A DNA stretch of 64,000 nucleotides. Source: Hyphomicrobium sp. Its GTDB lineage: Bacteria > Pseudomonadota > Alphaproteobacteria > Rhizobiales > Hyphomicrobiaceae. A model generated the notes under the pieces. The model did not search any database. It saw only the letters and a program-made list of their open reading frames with translations, and was not told where the DNA came from. Each line of letters starts with the position of its first letter. The stretch's first letter is position 1. Shown in pieces: positions 34,825 through 47,223 of this stretch. The stretch is taken from assembly GCF_019744875.1 (NCBI RefSeq), contig NZ_JAIETU010000002.1, forward strand, positions 434,001 to 498,000, given 5' to 3'. Position numbers and translations under genes: made by a program.

Positions 34825-35625
34825 ATGACCGAAACGCTCGCCGATACGCCGGATCTCGACCTCGAGATCGATGGACCGATTGCCTGGATCGCGGCGCGCA
34901 ACCCGACGCGCATGAACGCCTACACGGCCGGCATGTGGCGCAAGATCCCGGAGCACATCGCGGCGGCGGAAAGCAACCCCGCCATTCGGGTGATCGTGCT
35001 GCGCGGGGCGGGGACGCGTGCGTTCTCGGCGGGCGCCGACATCTCCGAATTCGAAAACGCGCGGACGGGTGATGCCGCCGCCGAGTACGACCGCCTCAAC
35101 CACGAGGCCTTCGCCGCGCTTCTCTCGGCGACCAAGCCGGTCATCGCCATGATCCACGGCTTCTGCCTCGGCGGCGGCCTCGGCATTGCCGCGTGCGCGG
35201 ATATCCGCATCGCCGACGAGAAGGCGCAGTTCGCCATTCCGGCGGCCAAGCTCGGCCTTGGATACAATCATCGCTGGGTGCCGCCGCTGCTGGCGCTCGC
35301 CCCGCCGTCGTTCATCAAGGACATGCTGTTCACGGGCCGGCGCGTCCCGGCCGCGGAAGCCCATCAGATCGGGATCGTCAACCGCCTCGTCGATACCGAA
35401 GCGCTCGAACTCGCCGTGCGCAGCCTGGCCAACGAGATCGCGGCCAATGCGCCGCTGACCGTGCGCGCGGCCAAGCTCTCCATCGACGAGTTGGTTCGCC
35501 ATCCGGAAAATGCAGACGCCGGCAAGCTCGACGCGGCCGTGCAGGCCTGCTTCGCCAGCGCCGACTATGCGGAAGGCCGCCGTGCGTTTCTCGAGAAGCG
35601 CAAGCCGCAGTTCACGGGCCAGTAG
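34825..35625 (+). CDS. Enoyl-CoA hydratase/isomerase family protein
   Basis: A 266-residue crotonase-fold enzyme. The oxyanion-hole strands are FSAGADISEFENA (about 68-80) and IHGFCLGGGLGIAACADIRIADEKAQFAIPAAKLGLGY (about 108-145). The usual catalytic Glu position in the second motif is not clearly conserved as in classical hydratases, so it may be an isomerase, hydrolase or hydratase of unknown acyl-CoA. AAAGGGA precedes the ATG. It has no operon partner in the window. Confidence 0.9.
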   Translation: MTETLADTPDLDLEIDGPIAWIAARNPTRMNAYTAGMWRKIPEHIAAAESNPAIRVIVLRGAGTRAFSAGADISEFENARTGDAAAEYDRLNHEAFAALLSATKPVIAMIHGFCLGGGLGIAACADIRIADEKAQFAIPAAKLGLGYNHRWVPPLLALAPPSFIKDMLFTGRRVPAAEAHQIGIVNRLVDTEALELAVRSLANEIAANAPLTVRAAKLSIDELVRHPENADAGKLDAAVQACFASADYAEGRRAFLEKRKPQFTGQ

Positions 35626-36053
35626 AAACGCCGGGCGGCAATCCTTGCGTGTTCGCCGTGCCGTGCCTCGCCGCGCTCGGACACTGCCAAGCCACATATT
35701 TTTTCGTGGCGTCCGCTTGCGCCGCAACAGATCAACATTACCCGCAATTCGTGGAAAAACATTCGCTCCTGACGCCGCGACCCCGGCGGCTGTTGCTGCG
35801 CCGCAAGATCTTATTCACTTGGCATGGAACGATTTTGCTCCGTAGTCTTTAACCCTCGATCGGGCTCTGGTCCATCGGGCGCCCTACCCCGGGCGGTATC
35901 ACACTCCTGTCTACTTTACCGATCTCTCGACCCGACCGACGTGTCTGCTCGTACCGATGAGCGTTCCCTCAGGGCCAGTTCGCCCTTGTACCGAAACAAG
36001 CCGGATCAGCCGGCGTCCAAGACAAGCCGGCGCCATGCCGGCAGGAGGAAACG
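35626..36053. other. Long leader/intergenic region before a small gene
   Basis: 428 bp with no supported longer ORF. A weak promoter (TTGGCA at about 35820, then TAGTCT) could drive the small gene at 36054. Just before its ribosome site is a perfect hairpin GCCGGC-GCCAT-GCCGGC (36026-36042), directly followed by AGGAGG. Confidence 0.45.
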
Positions 36054-36137
36054 ATGGAACTTTCGATGCGACTGAGCATGCTTGCTGCTCTCATGTCTTT
36101 CGGATTCCTGGCTGCAATCGTGGTGGGAATGGTTTGA
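36054..36137 (+). CDS. 27-residue small membrane protein
   Basis: A small ORF encoding 27 residues: MELSMRLSML, then a hydrophobic helix (AALMSFGFLAAIVVGMV) ending at the C-terminus. AGGAGG at 36043-36048 is 5 bases before the ATG, an excellent ribosome site. A strong terminator begins 50 bp after the stop. The single predicted helix makes it a candidate inner-membrane micro-protein. The function is unknown, and the short length means only the ribosome site and terminator support it. Confidence 0.6.
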   Translation: MELSMRLSMLAALMSFGFLAAIVVGMV

Positions 36138-36187
36138 CGTCGAAACCGCGCTGCGTCTCTCCGAGATCGAGCAGTCACGTCCATGAG

Positions 36188-36226
36188 CAGGCGCTACCGC
36201 CCCCCGGTCAGCGCCTGTTTCATTTT
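36188..36226 (+). terminator. Rho-independent terminator after small gene
   Basis: An 8-bp stem (CAGGCGCT with AGCGCCTG) extended inward by ACCG/CGGT with one bulge is followed by TTTCATTTT. It ends a short plus-strand transcript that carries the 27-residue ORF. Confidence 0.85.
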
Positions 36227-36319
36227 CCGATGGCGGATGACGCGCGCCCAATTCGGCGCGGGACGCGCTCTTGAGCGGGCCGCGGGATGATCTCTGGCTG
36301 ATGATCGTGGGCGCGTGCT

Positions 36320-36682
36320 CTACGCTGCCGTTTGCGGGCGCGCGGTGTAGAAGTAGCCGGCGATCGCGGCTGCAACAGGCGCAAACGTGAACAGGTGCGC
36401 GAAAAGCTCCGATTGCGTTGCCCGCTCTCCGATCAGCACCGACACGGCAAACGCAGCGATGATGGCAAACGACACCGCCGCCACCAGCGACAGCAGCGTC
36501 GGCTTGGCAATGGTGTTGGTGATGCGCGATCCGATAAAGGCGCCAATCAGGATGATGAGCGCGCCAACGGCCGCCACGGCGTAGTTGAAGGCGGGGCCCT
36601 GCTGCAGGATGAAGCCCACGAGGTTTGGCGCAGCGATCCAGGCGGCTGCCGCCTGGGCCACGGTCAGATTTACGAACGGCAT
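36320..36682 (-). CDS. Small membrane protein, unknown function
   Basis: A 120-residue hydrophobic protein with four predicted membrane helices (about 10-30, 33-52, 62-82 and 92-113). The second loop carries GSRITNTIAKP. No family function is assigned. GAGAGGGG precedes the ATG. It stands 100 bp downstream of the metH C-terminal gene, on the same strand. Confidence 0.6.
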   Translation of the reverse strand: MPFVNLTVAQAAAAWIAAPNLVGFILQQGPAFNYAVAAVGALIILIGAFIGSRITNTIAKPTLLSLVAAVSFAIIAAFAVSVLIGERATQSELFAHLFTFAPVAAAIAGYFYTARPQTAA

Positions 36683-36783
36683 GTCCCCTCTCCGCCTCCC
36701 GCGTTCACGTCAGCCGCTTGGCGACGCTGCACGTCTCACATCTTCCCACGTCCGGTCTTCCCACGTCCCGTCTCAGGTCGGGA

Positions 36784-39477
<2,694 letters not shown>

Positions 39478-39582
39478 GAATTCGAATTCCGTTGTGTATG
39501 TGGGATGACGGGCAGGCGAGATGCGGCGCAGCTCTCGGGAGAGGTCAGTTTCTGGTGCTCGAACGTCAACGCTGTCATGCCC

Positions 39583-40644
39583 TCACCCGTGCACGAACGG
39601 TTCGAGACCGGAGAGGCGCAGCTTGGGCGCGATCTTCGGGATCGGGCGCGGCGGATACTGCTTCACATGCTCGGCGATGTGGCGAATGTGGTCCGGGGTC
39701 GATCCGCAGCAGCCGCCGATGACGTTGATCAGGCCATCGCGGGCCCATGGCTCCGTCGCGCACGCCATGTCGTCCGGCGTCTCGTCGTAGCCGCCCATGG
39801 CGTTTGGCAGACCTGCGTTCGGGTAAGCTGAAATGCGCACGTCCGCGATCTGAGACAGCTCCGCGAGATACGGGCGCATCAGGTCCGCGCCCAGCGCGCA
39901 GTTGAGGCCGATCGAGAACGGCTTCAGATGGCGCATCGAATACCAGAACGCTTCCGGCGTCTGGCCGGACAGCGTACGGCCCGAGCGGTCGGTGATGGTG
40001 CCGGAGATCATGACCGGAAGCGTGATACCGAGCTCGTCGAACACTTCGAGTGTCGCGAGGCCCGCGGCCTTGGCGTTCAGCGTGTCGAAAATGGTTTCGA
40101 TCAGAATGATCTGCGATCCGCCCTCGATGAGCCCGCGCACTTGTTCCTTGTAGGCGTCGCGCAGCTCGTCATAGGAGACGTTGCGGAAGCCCGGATTGTT
40201 GACATCCGGCGAGATCGAGGCCGTGCGGTTGGTCGGCCCGACGGCGCCGGCGACGAAGCGCGGCTTATCCGGCGTGAGCGCCGTGTACTTGTCGACCGCG
40301 GCGCGGGCGAGCTTTGCGGCCGCGACGTTGATCTCATACGACAGCTCCTCCATGCCGTAGTCGGCCATGGAGATGCGCTGCGCGTTGAACGTGTTGGTCT
40401 CGATGATGTCGGCGCCGGCCGCGAGATATTCCTCGTGGATGCCCTGGATGATCCCGGGTTGCGTCAGCACGAGAAGGTCGTTGTTGCCTTTCACGTCGCG
40501 CGGCCAATCGGCGAAGCGCTGGCCGCGATAGCCGGCTTCGTCCAGGTTGTGGCGCTGGATCATGGTGCCCATCGCGCCGTCGATGATCAGGATGCGCTCG
40601 GCGGCGGCCCGTTCGAGGGTTGCGGCGATGTCGGTTTCGGTCAT
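39583..40644 (-). CDS. metH: Methionine synthase, homocysteine-binding domain
   Basis: A 353-residue protein equal to the N-terminal homocysteine S-methyltransferase domain of MetH. It carries the zinc-binding cysteines in [13 protein letters not shown] and [29 protein letters not shown] opens it. It provides the zinc-bound homocysteine thiolate for methylation by the cobalamin domain on the downstream gene. The two genes together encode a full split MetH, as seen in several alphaproteobacteria. Its start at 40644 is 81 bp downstream of the metF stop, so it belongs to the same operon. Confidence 0.95.
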   Translation of the reverse strand: MTETDIAATLERAAAERILIIDGAMGTMIQRHNLDEAGYRGQRFADWPRDVKGNNDLLVLTQPGIIQGIHEEYLAAGADIIETNTFNAQRISMADYGMEELSYEINVAAAKLARAAVDKYTALTPDKPRFVAGAVGPTNRTASISPDVNNPGFRNVSYDELRDAYKEQVRGLIEGGSQIILIETIFDTLNAKAAGLATLEVFDELGITLPVMISGTITDRSGRTLSGQTPEAFWYSMRHLKPFSIGLNCALGADLMRPYLAELSQIADVRISAYPNAGLPNAMGGYDETPDDMACATEPWARDGLINVIGGCCGSTPDHIRHIAEHVKQYPPRPIPKIAPKLRLSGLEPFVHG

Positions 40645-40724
40645 GGCGTACTCGAATTTCTTTTTGACGTGATGTCTCGTTTCGCCCTCATTCCGCGCGC
40701 GGCGAGAGCGGAGTTCTGTGGCGC

Positions 40725-41654
40725 CTATCCGGCCGCCCGGCGTTGTTCAAGCGGCGCCGTTTTGAGCGGGCGCAGGCCCAGCAGGTGGCAGATGGCGTAC
40801 ACGAGATCGGCGCGGTTCAGCGTGTAGAAGTGGAAGGTCTTGGCGCCCTGGTCGACGAGATCCATCACCTGCTCGGTGGCGACGGCCGCGGCCACGAGGT
40901 GGCTGGTCGCGGGATCGTCGTCCAGACCCTCGAAGCGGCGCGCAAGCCAGGCCGGCACGCTCGCGCCGGTGCGCACGGCGAAGCCCGCCACCTGGCGGAA
41001 GTTATGGATCGGCACGATGCCCGGCACGATCGGCACCCAGATGCCGGCCGCGCGTGCGCGCTCCAGGAAGCGCAGATAGTGCGTGTTGTCGAAGCCGAAC
41101 TGCGTGATGATGCGGTCCGCGCCGGCATCGACCTTGGCTTTGAGATTGTCGATGTCGGACTGGAGAGACGCGCTCTCGGGATGCTTCTCGGGATAGCCGC
41201 CGACGGACACCTCGAAGTTTGCGATCTTCTTCAGGCCGGTGACAAGCTCGGCCGCGTTGGCATAGCCGCCGGGCGTCGGCGTATAGCTTTGGCCGACGCC
41301 GCTCGCGGGGTCGCCGCGCAAGGCCACGATATGGCGAACGCCCGCATCCCAATAGGCGCGCGCCACGGCATCGACTTCCTCGCGGGTGGCATCGACGCAG
41401 GTGAGATGCGCGGCAGGGCGCAGCGCCGTTTCCTTGACGATGCGGGCAACCGTCGCGTGCGTGCGTTCGCGCGTCGAGCCGCCCGCGCCATAGGTCACGG
41501 ACACGAACTCCGGCGCCAACGGCGCAAGCCGGTTGACGGCCGCCCAGAGCGTTTCTTCCATCTTCTCCGACTTGGGCGGGAAGAACTCGAAGGAGACGTC
41601 GATCTCGCCGGCGCCGAGGAGACGGCTTTTTCTTTCATTGGCGGGCGGTGTCAT
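40725..41654 (-). CDS. metF: Methylenetetrahydrofolate reductase
   Basis: A 309-residue flavoprotein that reduces methylene-THF to methyl-THF, the donor for the MetH genes just downstream. Markers are [17 protein letters not shown] (residues about 22-38), [31 protein letters not shown] and [12 protein letters not shown]. The ATG at 41654 overlaps the stop of the regulator gene by four bases (ATGA), so translation is probably coupled; a longer frame upstream is unlikely to be used. A second in-frame ATG at 41666 is possible. Confidence 0.94.
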   Translation of the reverse strand: MTPPANERKSRLLGAGEIDVSFEFFPPKSEKMEETLWAAVNRLAPLAPEFVSVTYGAGGSTRERTHATVARIVKETALRPAAHLTCVDATREEVDAVARAYWDAGVRHIVALRGDPASGVGQSYTPTPGGYANAAELVTGLKKIANFEVSVGGYPEKHPESASLQSDIDNLKAKVDAGADRIITQFGFDNTHYLRFLERARAAGIWVPIVPGIVPIHNFRQVAGFAVRTGASVPAWLARRFEGLDDDPATSHLVAAAVATEQVMDLVDQGAKTFHFYTLNRADLVYAICHLLGLRPLKTAPLEQRRAAG

Positions 41655-42664
41655 GATCCGATCCATTCCAGATTTTGGGGCTGACGGGCAGCCGCGGCGG
41701 CGTCCGGCTTGCGGGCGGTCCAAACGGAAACTGTGAGCTGCTGACGGTCGTCGTGCGTCTCGGGAGCCAAGCTCAGGATCTCGGGACTGCCGAGCCCTGC
41801 CTCGGCCAGCCATCCGGCAACCTGCTCGCTCTCGAAACCAAGACGTTCGTGGGCCTGCTCGTCGCGGAGCGCTTCGATATCGTGCGGGGCAAAGTCGACG
41901 ATCAGCAGACGGCCGCCCGGCGCCAGAATGCGGGCGGCCTCGCGGACGGCCTGGGCGGGCTCCGAGAGATAGTGCAGCACCTGATGGATGACGACCGCAT
42001 CGGCCGCGCCGTCGGGAAGCGCCACGTTATAGATGTCGCCGTGGCGCACCTCGGCGTGGGACAGCCCGGCCGTCTTGAGCTTGCTCCGCGCGTAGGCCAG
42101 CATCGACTGGTTGACGTCGAGGCCGAGGCCGCGCTCGAAGCGCCCGGCGAGCACTTCCAGAATGCGCCCCGTGCCCGTGCCGAGATCGACGAGCAGCTTG
42201 TAGGTCGGCCCGGCCAAGGCGGTAACGATGGCGGCTTCAACGGCGCTCTCCGACACATAGAGCGCGCGGATGCGGTCCCAATCGGCGGCATGGTCGCGGA
42301 AATAGGTTTGGGCGGCGGCTTCGCGCTCGCGCTTGAGGGCTTCGGCGCGCTCGCTGTCGCGGCGCAAGACCGGGTCGCGGCCGTCGACCGTCTCAAGCAG
42401 TCGGCGCACCAGCTTGCCGCCGTCCGAGCGGTCCGAGACGTGGAAATAGACCCAGCTTCCCTGCCGGAAGCGCTCGATCAGGCCTGCCTCCGCGAGCAGC
42501 TTGAGGTGGCGGCTGAGGCGCGGCTGGCTTTGCCCCAGGATCTGCGTCAGGTCCTTGACGTTCAGCTCTCCGGCCGCCAGCAGCAACAGGATCCGCAGAC
42601 GCGTGCTCTCGGCCGCGGCCTTGAGCGCGGTTACAAGCTTCTGGATCTCAAGCGGTCCGGACAT
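41651..42664 (-). CDS. ArsR-family regulator fused to SAM methyltransferase domain
   Basis: A 337-residue two-domain protein. Residues 1-90 are a winged-helix ArsR domain (STRLRILLLLAAGELNVKDL; LGQSQPRLSRHLKLLAEAGLI). The rest is a class I SAM-dependent methyltransferase with motif I VDLGTGTGRILE near residue 168 and HQVLHYLSEP. This fusion is typically found beside metF/metH in alphaproteobacteria and probably senses SAM or S-adenosylhomocysteine to control the methionine cycle. No metal-binding cysteines are seen in the ArsR part. The start is the first in-frame start codon after the promoter at 42758-42785. Confidence 0.93.
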   Translation of the reverse strand: MSGPLEIQKLVTALKAAAESTRLRILLLLAAGELNVKDLTQILGQSQPRLSRHLKLLAEAGLIERFRQGSWVYFHVSDRSDGGKLVRRLLETVDGRDPVLRRDSERAEALKREREAAAQTYFRDHAADWDRIRALYVSESAVEAAIVTALAGPTYKLLVDLGTGTGRILEVLAGRFERGLGLDVNQSMLAYARSKLKTAGLSHAEVRHGDIYNVALPDGAADAVVIHQVLHYLSEPAQAVREAARILAPGGRLLIVDFAPHDIEALRDEQAHERLGFESEQVAGWLAEAGLGSPEILSLAPETHDDRQQLTVSVWTARKPDAAAAARQPQNLEWIGS

Positions 42665-42709
42665 CTCTGGCTTTGACGATCTGGGCTTTGACGACTTGGT
42701 CTTTGACGA
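42665..42709 (-). repeat. 15-bp tandem repeat in the ArsR-methyltransferase leader
   Basis: Three 15-bp units, each beginning TCGTCAAAG on the minus strand, run directly up to the start codon. They occupy the space where a ribosome site should be, and no other strong site is visible. Confidence 0.8.
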
Positions 42710-42757
42710 TTTCTGGGGCGATTTCGACTCTCTGGCGGTCAGCCGCCTAGTCCGGAC

Positions 42758-42785
42758 AAGATATAAAGATATGTTTATGTGTCAA
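42758..42785 (-). promoter_or_regulatory. Promoter with overlapping AT-rich operator palindrome
   Basis: On the minus strand, TTGACA (42780-42785), a 16-bp spacer and TATCTT (42758-42763) form a near-consensus housekeeping promoter for the ArsR-methyltransferase-metF-metH operon. A 20-bp palindrome with centre at 42770/42771 (ATAAAGATATGTTTAT core; 8 of 10 pairs match) fills the spacer. This is a typical place for an autoregulatory ArsR-type operator. Confidence 0.72.
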
Positions 42786-42893
42786 GCGCATTAAAAATGT
42801 TTGCGGACGGCTCTTTTCTGAACACCCGGTAACTTTGGCTAAAGGCAAGAACCCTATCAATCTGAGCGTCGTATTCGGGGCGGGGGCTCATTC

Positions 42894-43499
42894 ATGCACG
42901 GCACGTTACCAAACCTGGTGGCTTCGGCCTCCGCGTCGCTTACCGGTGTGCCTCAGGGCGCCCAATCATCGTCGTTGCCGTCTCAGACCCTTTACATGGC
43001 ACCCGGCCCGATTGGCATGGGCCGCCCGGTGCTGCTGGCGCTGCTCGTGCCGGCCACTCTGGCGCTGCTGGCGCCCTTCTGGCTCCTGGCTTCGCAGCTC
43101 GCGTCCGATCCCTCGGCGCGGGAAATCGTGGCGCATCGGCCCATGACCGCGCTGCTGCTCGGTGGCGGATTGATCGTGCTCCTGGCCATTTTCGCGGTTC
43201 CGCTGGCCTCTCTCGCGCGCAGCATTCTGCAACGGCGCCACGTCACGATCGACGGCGGTTTCGTGCATATGACCGTCACCGGCCTTGCGGGATCTGGCTC
43301 CTGGGTCGAGCCGATCAGCGCCTACCGGGGCCTTTCGCGTCGTGTTCGCTCGTCCCATTCGGGCGTTATGCAGGAGCTGGTGCTGGTTCATCCGCGCCGC
43401 GCACGATCCGTGGTCGTTCGATCTGCGCCGCAAATTTCCCAAGAGCAGGTCGATTTCCTCGCCCACGCCTTCAACCTTGCCGAAATTCCGTCGCGGTAG
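42894..43499 (+). CDS. Two-helix membrane protein, unknown function
   Basis: A 201-residue protein. A polar N-terminus of about 40 residues is followed by two membrane helices (about 43-67 and 84-108). The C-terminal soluble domain (about 110-200; RHVTIDGGFVHMTVTGLAGSGSW) has a beta-rich, PH-like pattern. It resembles membrane proteins of unknown function next to metabolic operons. A strong start signal is not visible. The gene diverges from the methionine operon. Confidence 0.6.
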   Translation: MHGTLPNLVASASASLTGVPQGAQSSSLPSQTLYMAPGPIGMGRPVLLALLVPATLALLAPFWLLASQLASDPSAREIVAHRPMTALLLGGGLIVLLAIFAVPLASLARSILQRRHVTIDGGFVHMTVTGLAGSGSWVEPISAYRGLSRRVRSSHSGVMQELVLVHPRRARSVVVRSAPQISQEQVDFLAHAFNLAEIPSR

Positions 43500-43721
43500 G
43501 CCGCTAGCGTCCGGCCGGTTGCACGTTTTTGCGCGCCGCGCGCGTGCGGCTGGCCGCACTTTCGACGGCCGGCCTCACCCCATCTGGCCCGGCATGCTCG
43601 GCTGGGCTTGATTGGCCGGATTGGCGCCAAGTTTTGACGAGACGCCGCGTGCGTGCTGAATGTAGGGAAGCCATCGGCCCTGGAGGGGTGCCGCGGGCGA
43701 TGTAGCGGGAGCTCAGGTTTG

Positions 43722-44321
43722 ATGACGACGTTTCACCAGCGCTTGCCCCTCGCAGGAGCGGCATCCTGGATCAAGACTGTGGCGTTCATCGCAGCGATGC
43801 TTGTCACGGGGATCGGCTCGGCCGCCGCGGAGACGCCTGCGGGATACATGCAGCGCGTCGCCAACCAGCTCATCGAGGCTCAGAAGAGCGGCACCGAGGG
43901 CGACTTCGCGACCGTCATTCGCAGCCACGCGGACGTGCCCACGATCGCGCTCACCGCGCTCGGCTCCTATGCGCAAAGCCTCAACAAGTCCGACCGGCCC
44001 GCCTACTACGCCGGCATGATCAATTTCATCTCGCGCTATGCGGCCAAGGAAGCGCCGAAGTATCCGGTGCTGCGCGCCATCATGGTCGGGCAGACCAAGG
44101 AAACGGCGGGCGGCATCTACGTCGACAGCCGCATCTCACTGCGCTCGGGCGAAAACTATGACGTACGCTGGCGCATCGTGCGGCGCGGCAGCGTGTTCAA
44201 GGTGCGCGATGCGGAGATCATCGGCTTCGAGATGACGTCGTTCCTGAACAACCTGTTCCAGAACTACATCTCCGAAAACGGCGGCAACCCGCGCACGCTC
44301 GTCATCGCGCTCAACCGCTGA
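43722..44321 (+). CDS. MlaC/Ttg2D-like periplasmic protein
   Basis: A 199-residue exported protein with a signal peptide (about 15-38). The mature domain fits the MlaC family (PF05494): SHADVPTIALTALGSY, FISRYAAKEAP, IYVDSRISLRSGENYDVRWRIVRRGSVFKVRDAEIIG and NLFQNYISENGG. MlaC shuttles phospholipid across the periplasm, taking it from MlaA or giving it to the MlaFEDB complex. No other mla gene is in the window. The ATG at 43722 is chosen by the signal peptide. Confidence 0.85.
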   Translation: MTTFHQRLPLAGAASWIKTVAFIAAMLVTGIGSAAAETPAGYMQRVANQLIEAQKSGTEGDFATVIRSHADVPTIALTALGSYAQSLNKSDRPAYYAGMINFISRYAAKEAPKYPVLRAIMVGQTKETAGGIYVDSRISLRSGENYDVRWRIVRRGSVFKVRDAEIIGFEMTSFLNNLFQNYISENGGNPRTLVIALNR

Positions 44322-44427
44322 GGCCCCGCGCGCTCGATCAGAGCGGCGAGACCTGTTGCAATTTGCCCGGCGAAGCGCGATGCGTTCGGTGGTTCGCTGG
44401 CCGCCGTCCAGCTTCCCCGGAGCTCCC

Positions 44428-47079
44428 ATGACCGCCGATACGCCTCGTCCCCGCCGCCTCAAGGACTATCGCCCGCCGGCCTATCTGATCGACCATGTCG
44501 ATCTCGATTTCGCGCTCGACCCTGCGCGCACGGCCGTCAAGGCGGTGCTGAAGCTCAGGCCCAATCCGGCGGCGGCAAGCGCGGGCAAGGCGCCGCTGGT
44601 GCTCGACGGCGAGCAGCTCGAGCTCACTTCGATCTCGCTCGACGGCGAGGCACTCGCGCCTTCCGCCTACAGCCGCACCGACACGTCGCTCACGATCCCC
44701 AAGCCTCCGGCCAAGCCCTTCACGCTCGCTATCGAAACCATCATCAACCCCGAAGCCAACACGGCGCTGCAGGGGCTCTATCGCTCGCGCGGCGTGTTCT
44801 GCACGCAATGCGAGGCGGAAGGCTTCCGCCGCATCACCTATTTCCTCGACCGCCCCGACGTTCTCGCCACCTACACGTGCCGCATCGAAGCCGAGACGGC
44901 CATCGCGCCGATCCTGCTCGGCAACGGCAATCCGGTCGAGCGCGGGCGCCTCAAGCGCGGCCGCCATTTCGCCGTCTGGCACGATCCGCATCCGAAGCCC
45001 TGCTACCTGTTCGCCCTCGTCGGCGGCGACCTCGGGCATGTCGCGTCCACCTTCAAGACCCAGTCGGGACGCAAGGTCGACCTCAAGATCTACGTGGAGC
45101 ACGGCAAGGAAGAGCGCGCCGCGTGGGCCATGGACAGCCTCAAGCGCTCGATGCGGTGGGACGAGGAGCGCTTCGGGCGCGAGTACGATCTCGACGTGTT
45201 CAACATCGTCGCCGTGTCCGACTTCAACATGGGCGCGATGGAGAACAAGGGGCTCAACATCTTCAACGACCGGCTGATCCTCGCGTCTCCCGAAACCGCG
45301 ACGGATGCCAACTTCGAATCCATCGAGGCGGTGGTCGCGCACGAGTACTTCCACAACTGGACCGGCAACCGCATCACCTGCCGCGACTGGTTCCAGCTCT
45401 GCCTCAAGGAAGGGCTCACGGTCTATCGCGATCAGGAGTTCTCGGCGGACGCGCGCTCGCGCACGGTGCAGCGCATCCAGGACGTGCGTCTCTTGCGCTC
45501 GGCGCAGTTCACGGAAGACGCAGGCCCTCTCGCCCATCCCGTGCGGCCCGAGAGCTACATCGAGATCAACAACTTCTACACGGCGACGGTCTACGAGAAG
45601 GGCGCGGAGCTGGTGCGCATGATCGAGACCATTCTCGGCGCGGATGCGTTCCGCCGCGGCATGGATCTCTATTTCGAGCGCCATGACGGGCAAGCCGCGA
45701 CGATCGAGGATTTCATCTCCTGCTTCGAGGAGGCCTCTGGCCGCGACCTCGCCCATTTCAAGCTCTGGTATTCGCAAGCGGGCACGCCCGAGCTCGTCTG
45801 CTCGCTCTCCTTCGACAAGGCCAAGAAGCAGGCGGAGCTGAAGATCGAGCAGGTCCTGCCGCCGACGCCCGGCGAGACGAAGAAGAAGCCGTTGCACATT
45901 CCGTTGCGGGTCGGGCTCATCGGATCGAACGGCCAGGACATCGCGCTCGTGCGCGACACGGGCGAAGCTGTCGAAGACGGCGTGTTGCATGTCACGCGCC
46001 GGACGCAGACCTTCCGTTTCCAGGACGTGCCGTCCGTTCCTGTGCCGTCGCTGCTGCGTGGCTTCTCGGCGCCGGTCAATCTCACGGTCAGCACCTCCGA
46101 CCGCGATCTCGAATTCCTGATGGCCAACGACAGCGACCTCTTCAACCGCTGGCAGGCCGCCAACACCTATGCCACGCGCACGCTGATCGACATGGTCAAG
46201 GCGCTCAAGAAGGGCGAGCGGGCGGGGCCGCGCGCGACGCAGTTCGCCAAGGCGCTCGGGGCTGCCGTCGGCGGTGGCGGGCTGGAGCCTGCCTACCAGG
46301 CGGAACTCCTCAAGTTGCCGAGCCAGTCCGACATCGCCCGCATCATCGGCCGTAACGTCGATCCGGGCCTCATCTTCCGGGCACACCGCCAGCTCGCCAA
46401 GCTGACGGGCACGGTGCTGGGAGACCTGCTCGAAGACCTCTACCGGGACATGCGGCCCGAGGCGGCGTTCTCGCCGGACGCCAAGAGCGCCGGGCGGCGG
46501 TCGCTGCGCAACGCGGTTCTGACTCTGCTCACGGCGCGCGGCACGGGCGGCGACGAAACCCGGCTCTCCGAGCACTTCTTCAAGGCCCGGAACATGACCG
46601 ACGAGCAGCATGCGCTGATGCTGCTGGCGACCGGCTCGCACCCCGAGCGGCAGAAGGCGCTGGATCGCTTCCATGACCGCTGGAAGGGCGACAACCTGGT
46701 CATCGACACGTGGTTTGCGGCCCAGGCGCAGTCCCCGCAGCGCCCGGTCATCTCGCAGATCAAGGCCTTGACGCGGCACCCTTTATTCAGCCTCGCCACC
46801 CCCAACAAGGTGCGCGCGCTGATCGGCACGTTCGCCATGCAGAACCCGGTGCAGTTCCACCGGCCGGACGGGGCGGGCTACGAGTTCGTGGCCAAGCAGG
46901 TGCTGGCCATCGACCGGCTCAACCCCTCGATTGCGGCCCGCATGCTGGGGGCGTTCCGGACGTGGCAGGTGCTGGAGGCTGAGCGGCGCGGAGCGGCCCG
47001 AAAGGTGCTCCAAATGGTCGTCAAGACCGAAAATCTGTCCCGGGACGCGTTCGAGATCGCAACGAAGATGCTCGATTAG
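44428..47079 (+). CDS. pepN: Aminopeptidase N
   Basis: An 883-residue M1-family zinc aminopeptidase. GAMEN (269-273) recognises the substrate N-terminus; HEYFH (305-309) with a downstream Glu supplies the zinc site. The N-terminal beta domain is followed by the catalytic domain and the C-terminal helical domain. It removes N-terminal residues from peptides in the cytosol. The ATG at 44428 has GGAG upstream; the frame stays open further up, but the N-terminal start [11 protein letters not shown] is typical of the family. Confidence 0.96.
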   Translation: MTADTPRPRRLKDYRPPAYLIDHVDLDFALDPARTAVKAVLKLRPNPAAASAGKAPLVLDGEQLELTSISLDGEALAPSAYSRTDTSLTIPKPPAKPFTLAIETIINPEANTALQGLYRSRGVFCTQCEAEGFRRITYFLDRPDVLATYTCRIEAETAIAPILLGNGNPVERGRLKRGRHFAVWHDPHPKPCYLFALVGGDLGHVASTFKTQSGRKVDLKIYVEHGKEERAAWAMDSLKRSMRWDEERFGREYDLDVFNIVAVSDFNMGAMENKGLNIFNDRLILASPETATDANFESIEAVVAHEYFHNWTGNRITCRDWFQLCLKEGLTVYRDQEFSADARSRTVQRIQDVRLLRSAQFTEDAGPLAHPVRPESYIEINNFYTATVYEKGAELVRMIETILGADAFRRGMDLYFERHDGQAATIEDFISCFEEASGRDLAHFKLWYSQAGTPELVCSLSFDKAKKQAELKIEQVLPPTPGETKKKPLHIPLRVGLIGSNGQDIALVRDTGEAVEDGVLHVTRRTQTFRFQDVPSVPVPSLLRGFSAPVNLTVSTSDRDLEFLMANDSDLFNRWQAANTYATRTLIDMVKALKKGERAGPRATQFAKALGAAVGGGGLEPAYQAELLKLPSQSDIARIIGRNVDPGLIFRAHRQLAKLTGTVLGDLLEDLYRDMRPEAAFSPDAKSAGRRSLRNAVLTLLTARGTGGDETRLSEHFFKARNMTDEQHALMLLATGSHPERQKALDRFHDRWKGDNLVIDTWFAAQAQSPQRPVISQIKALTRHPLFSLATPNKVRALIGTFAMQNPVQFHRPDGAGYEFVAKQVLAIDRLNPSIAARMLGAFRTWQVLEAERRGAARKVLQMVVKTENLSRDAFEIATKMLD

Positions 47080-47223
47080 CCACACGTCCGAAAACGATGA
47101 TTGCGCTGATTTAATCTCCCTCGACACAATGCCGCCGAATCGGTGAACTGGAGGAGTGATTCGCCTGTGTAGCGGCGAAGTCCCGGTCGCGCAAAGCTTC
47201 AAAAAATTCGCTAGGAGATTCGC

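Noticed and set aside
35820-35845. Possible sigma-54 promoter TGGCATGG...TTGCT
   Set aside because: The GG to GC spacing is 14 or 9 bases, not the required 10.
42665-42893. Riboswitch for SAM or SAH before the methionine operon
   Set aside because: I find no conserved riboswitch core; the region holds a promoter palindrome and a short tandem repeat.
44338-46779. Open frame of about 810 codons on the minus strand over pepN
   Set aside because: Antisense to a clear M1 aminopeptidase with GAMEN and HExxH; composition is that of a shadow frame and no ribosome site or domain is visible.
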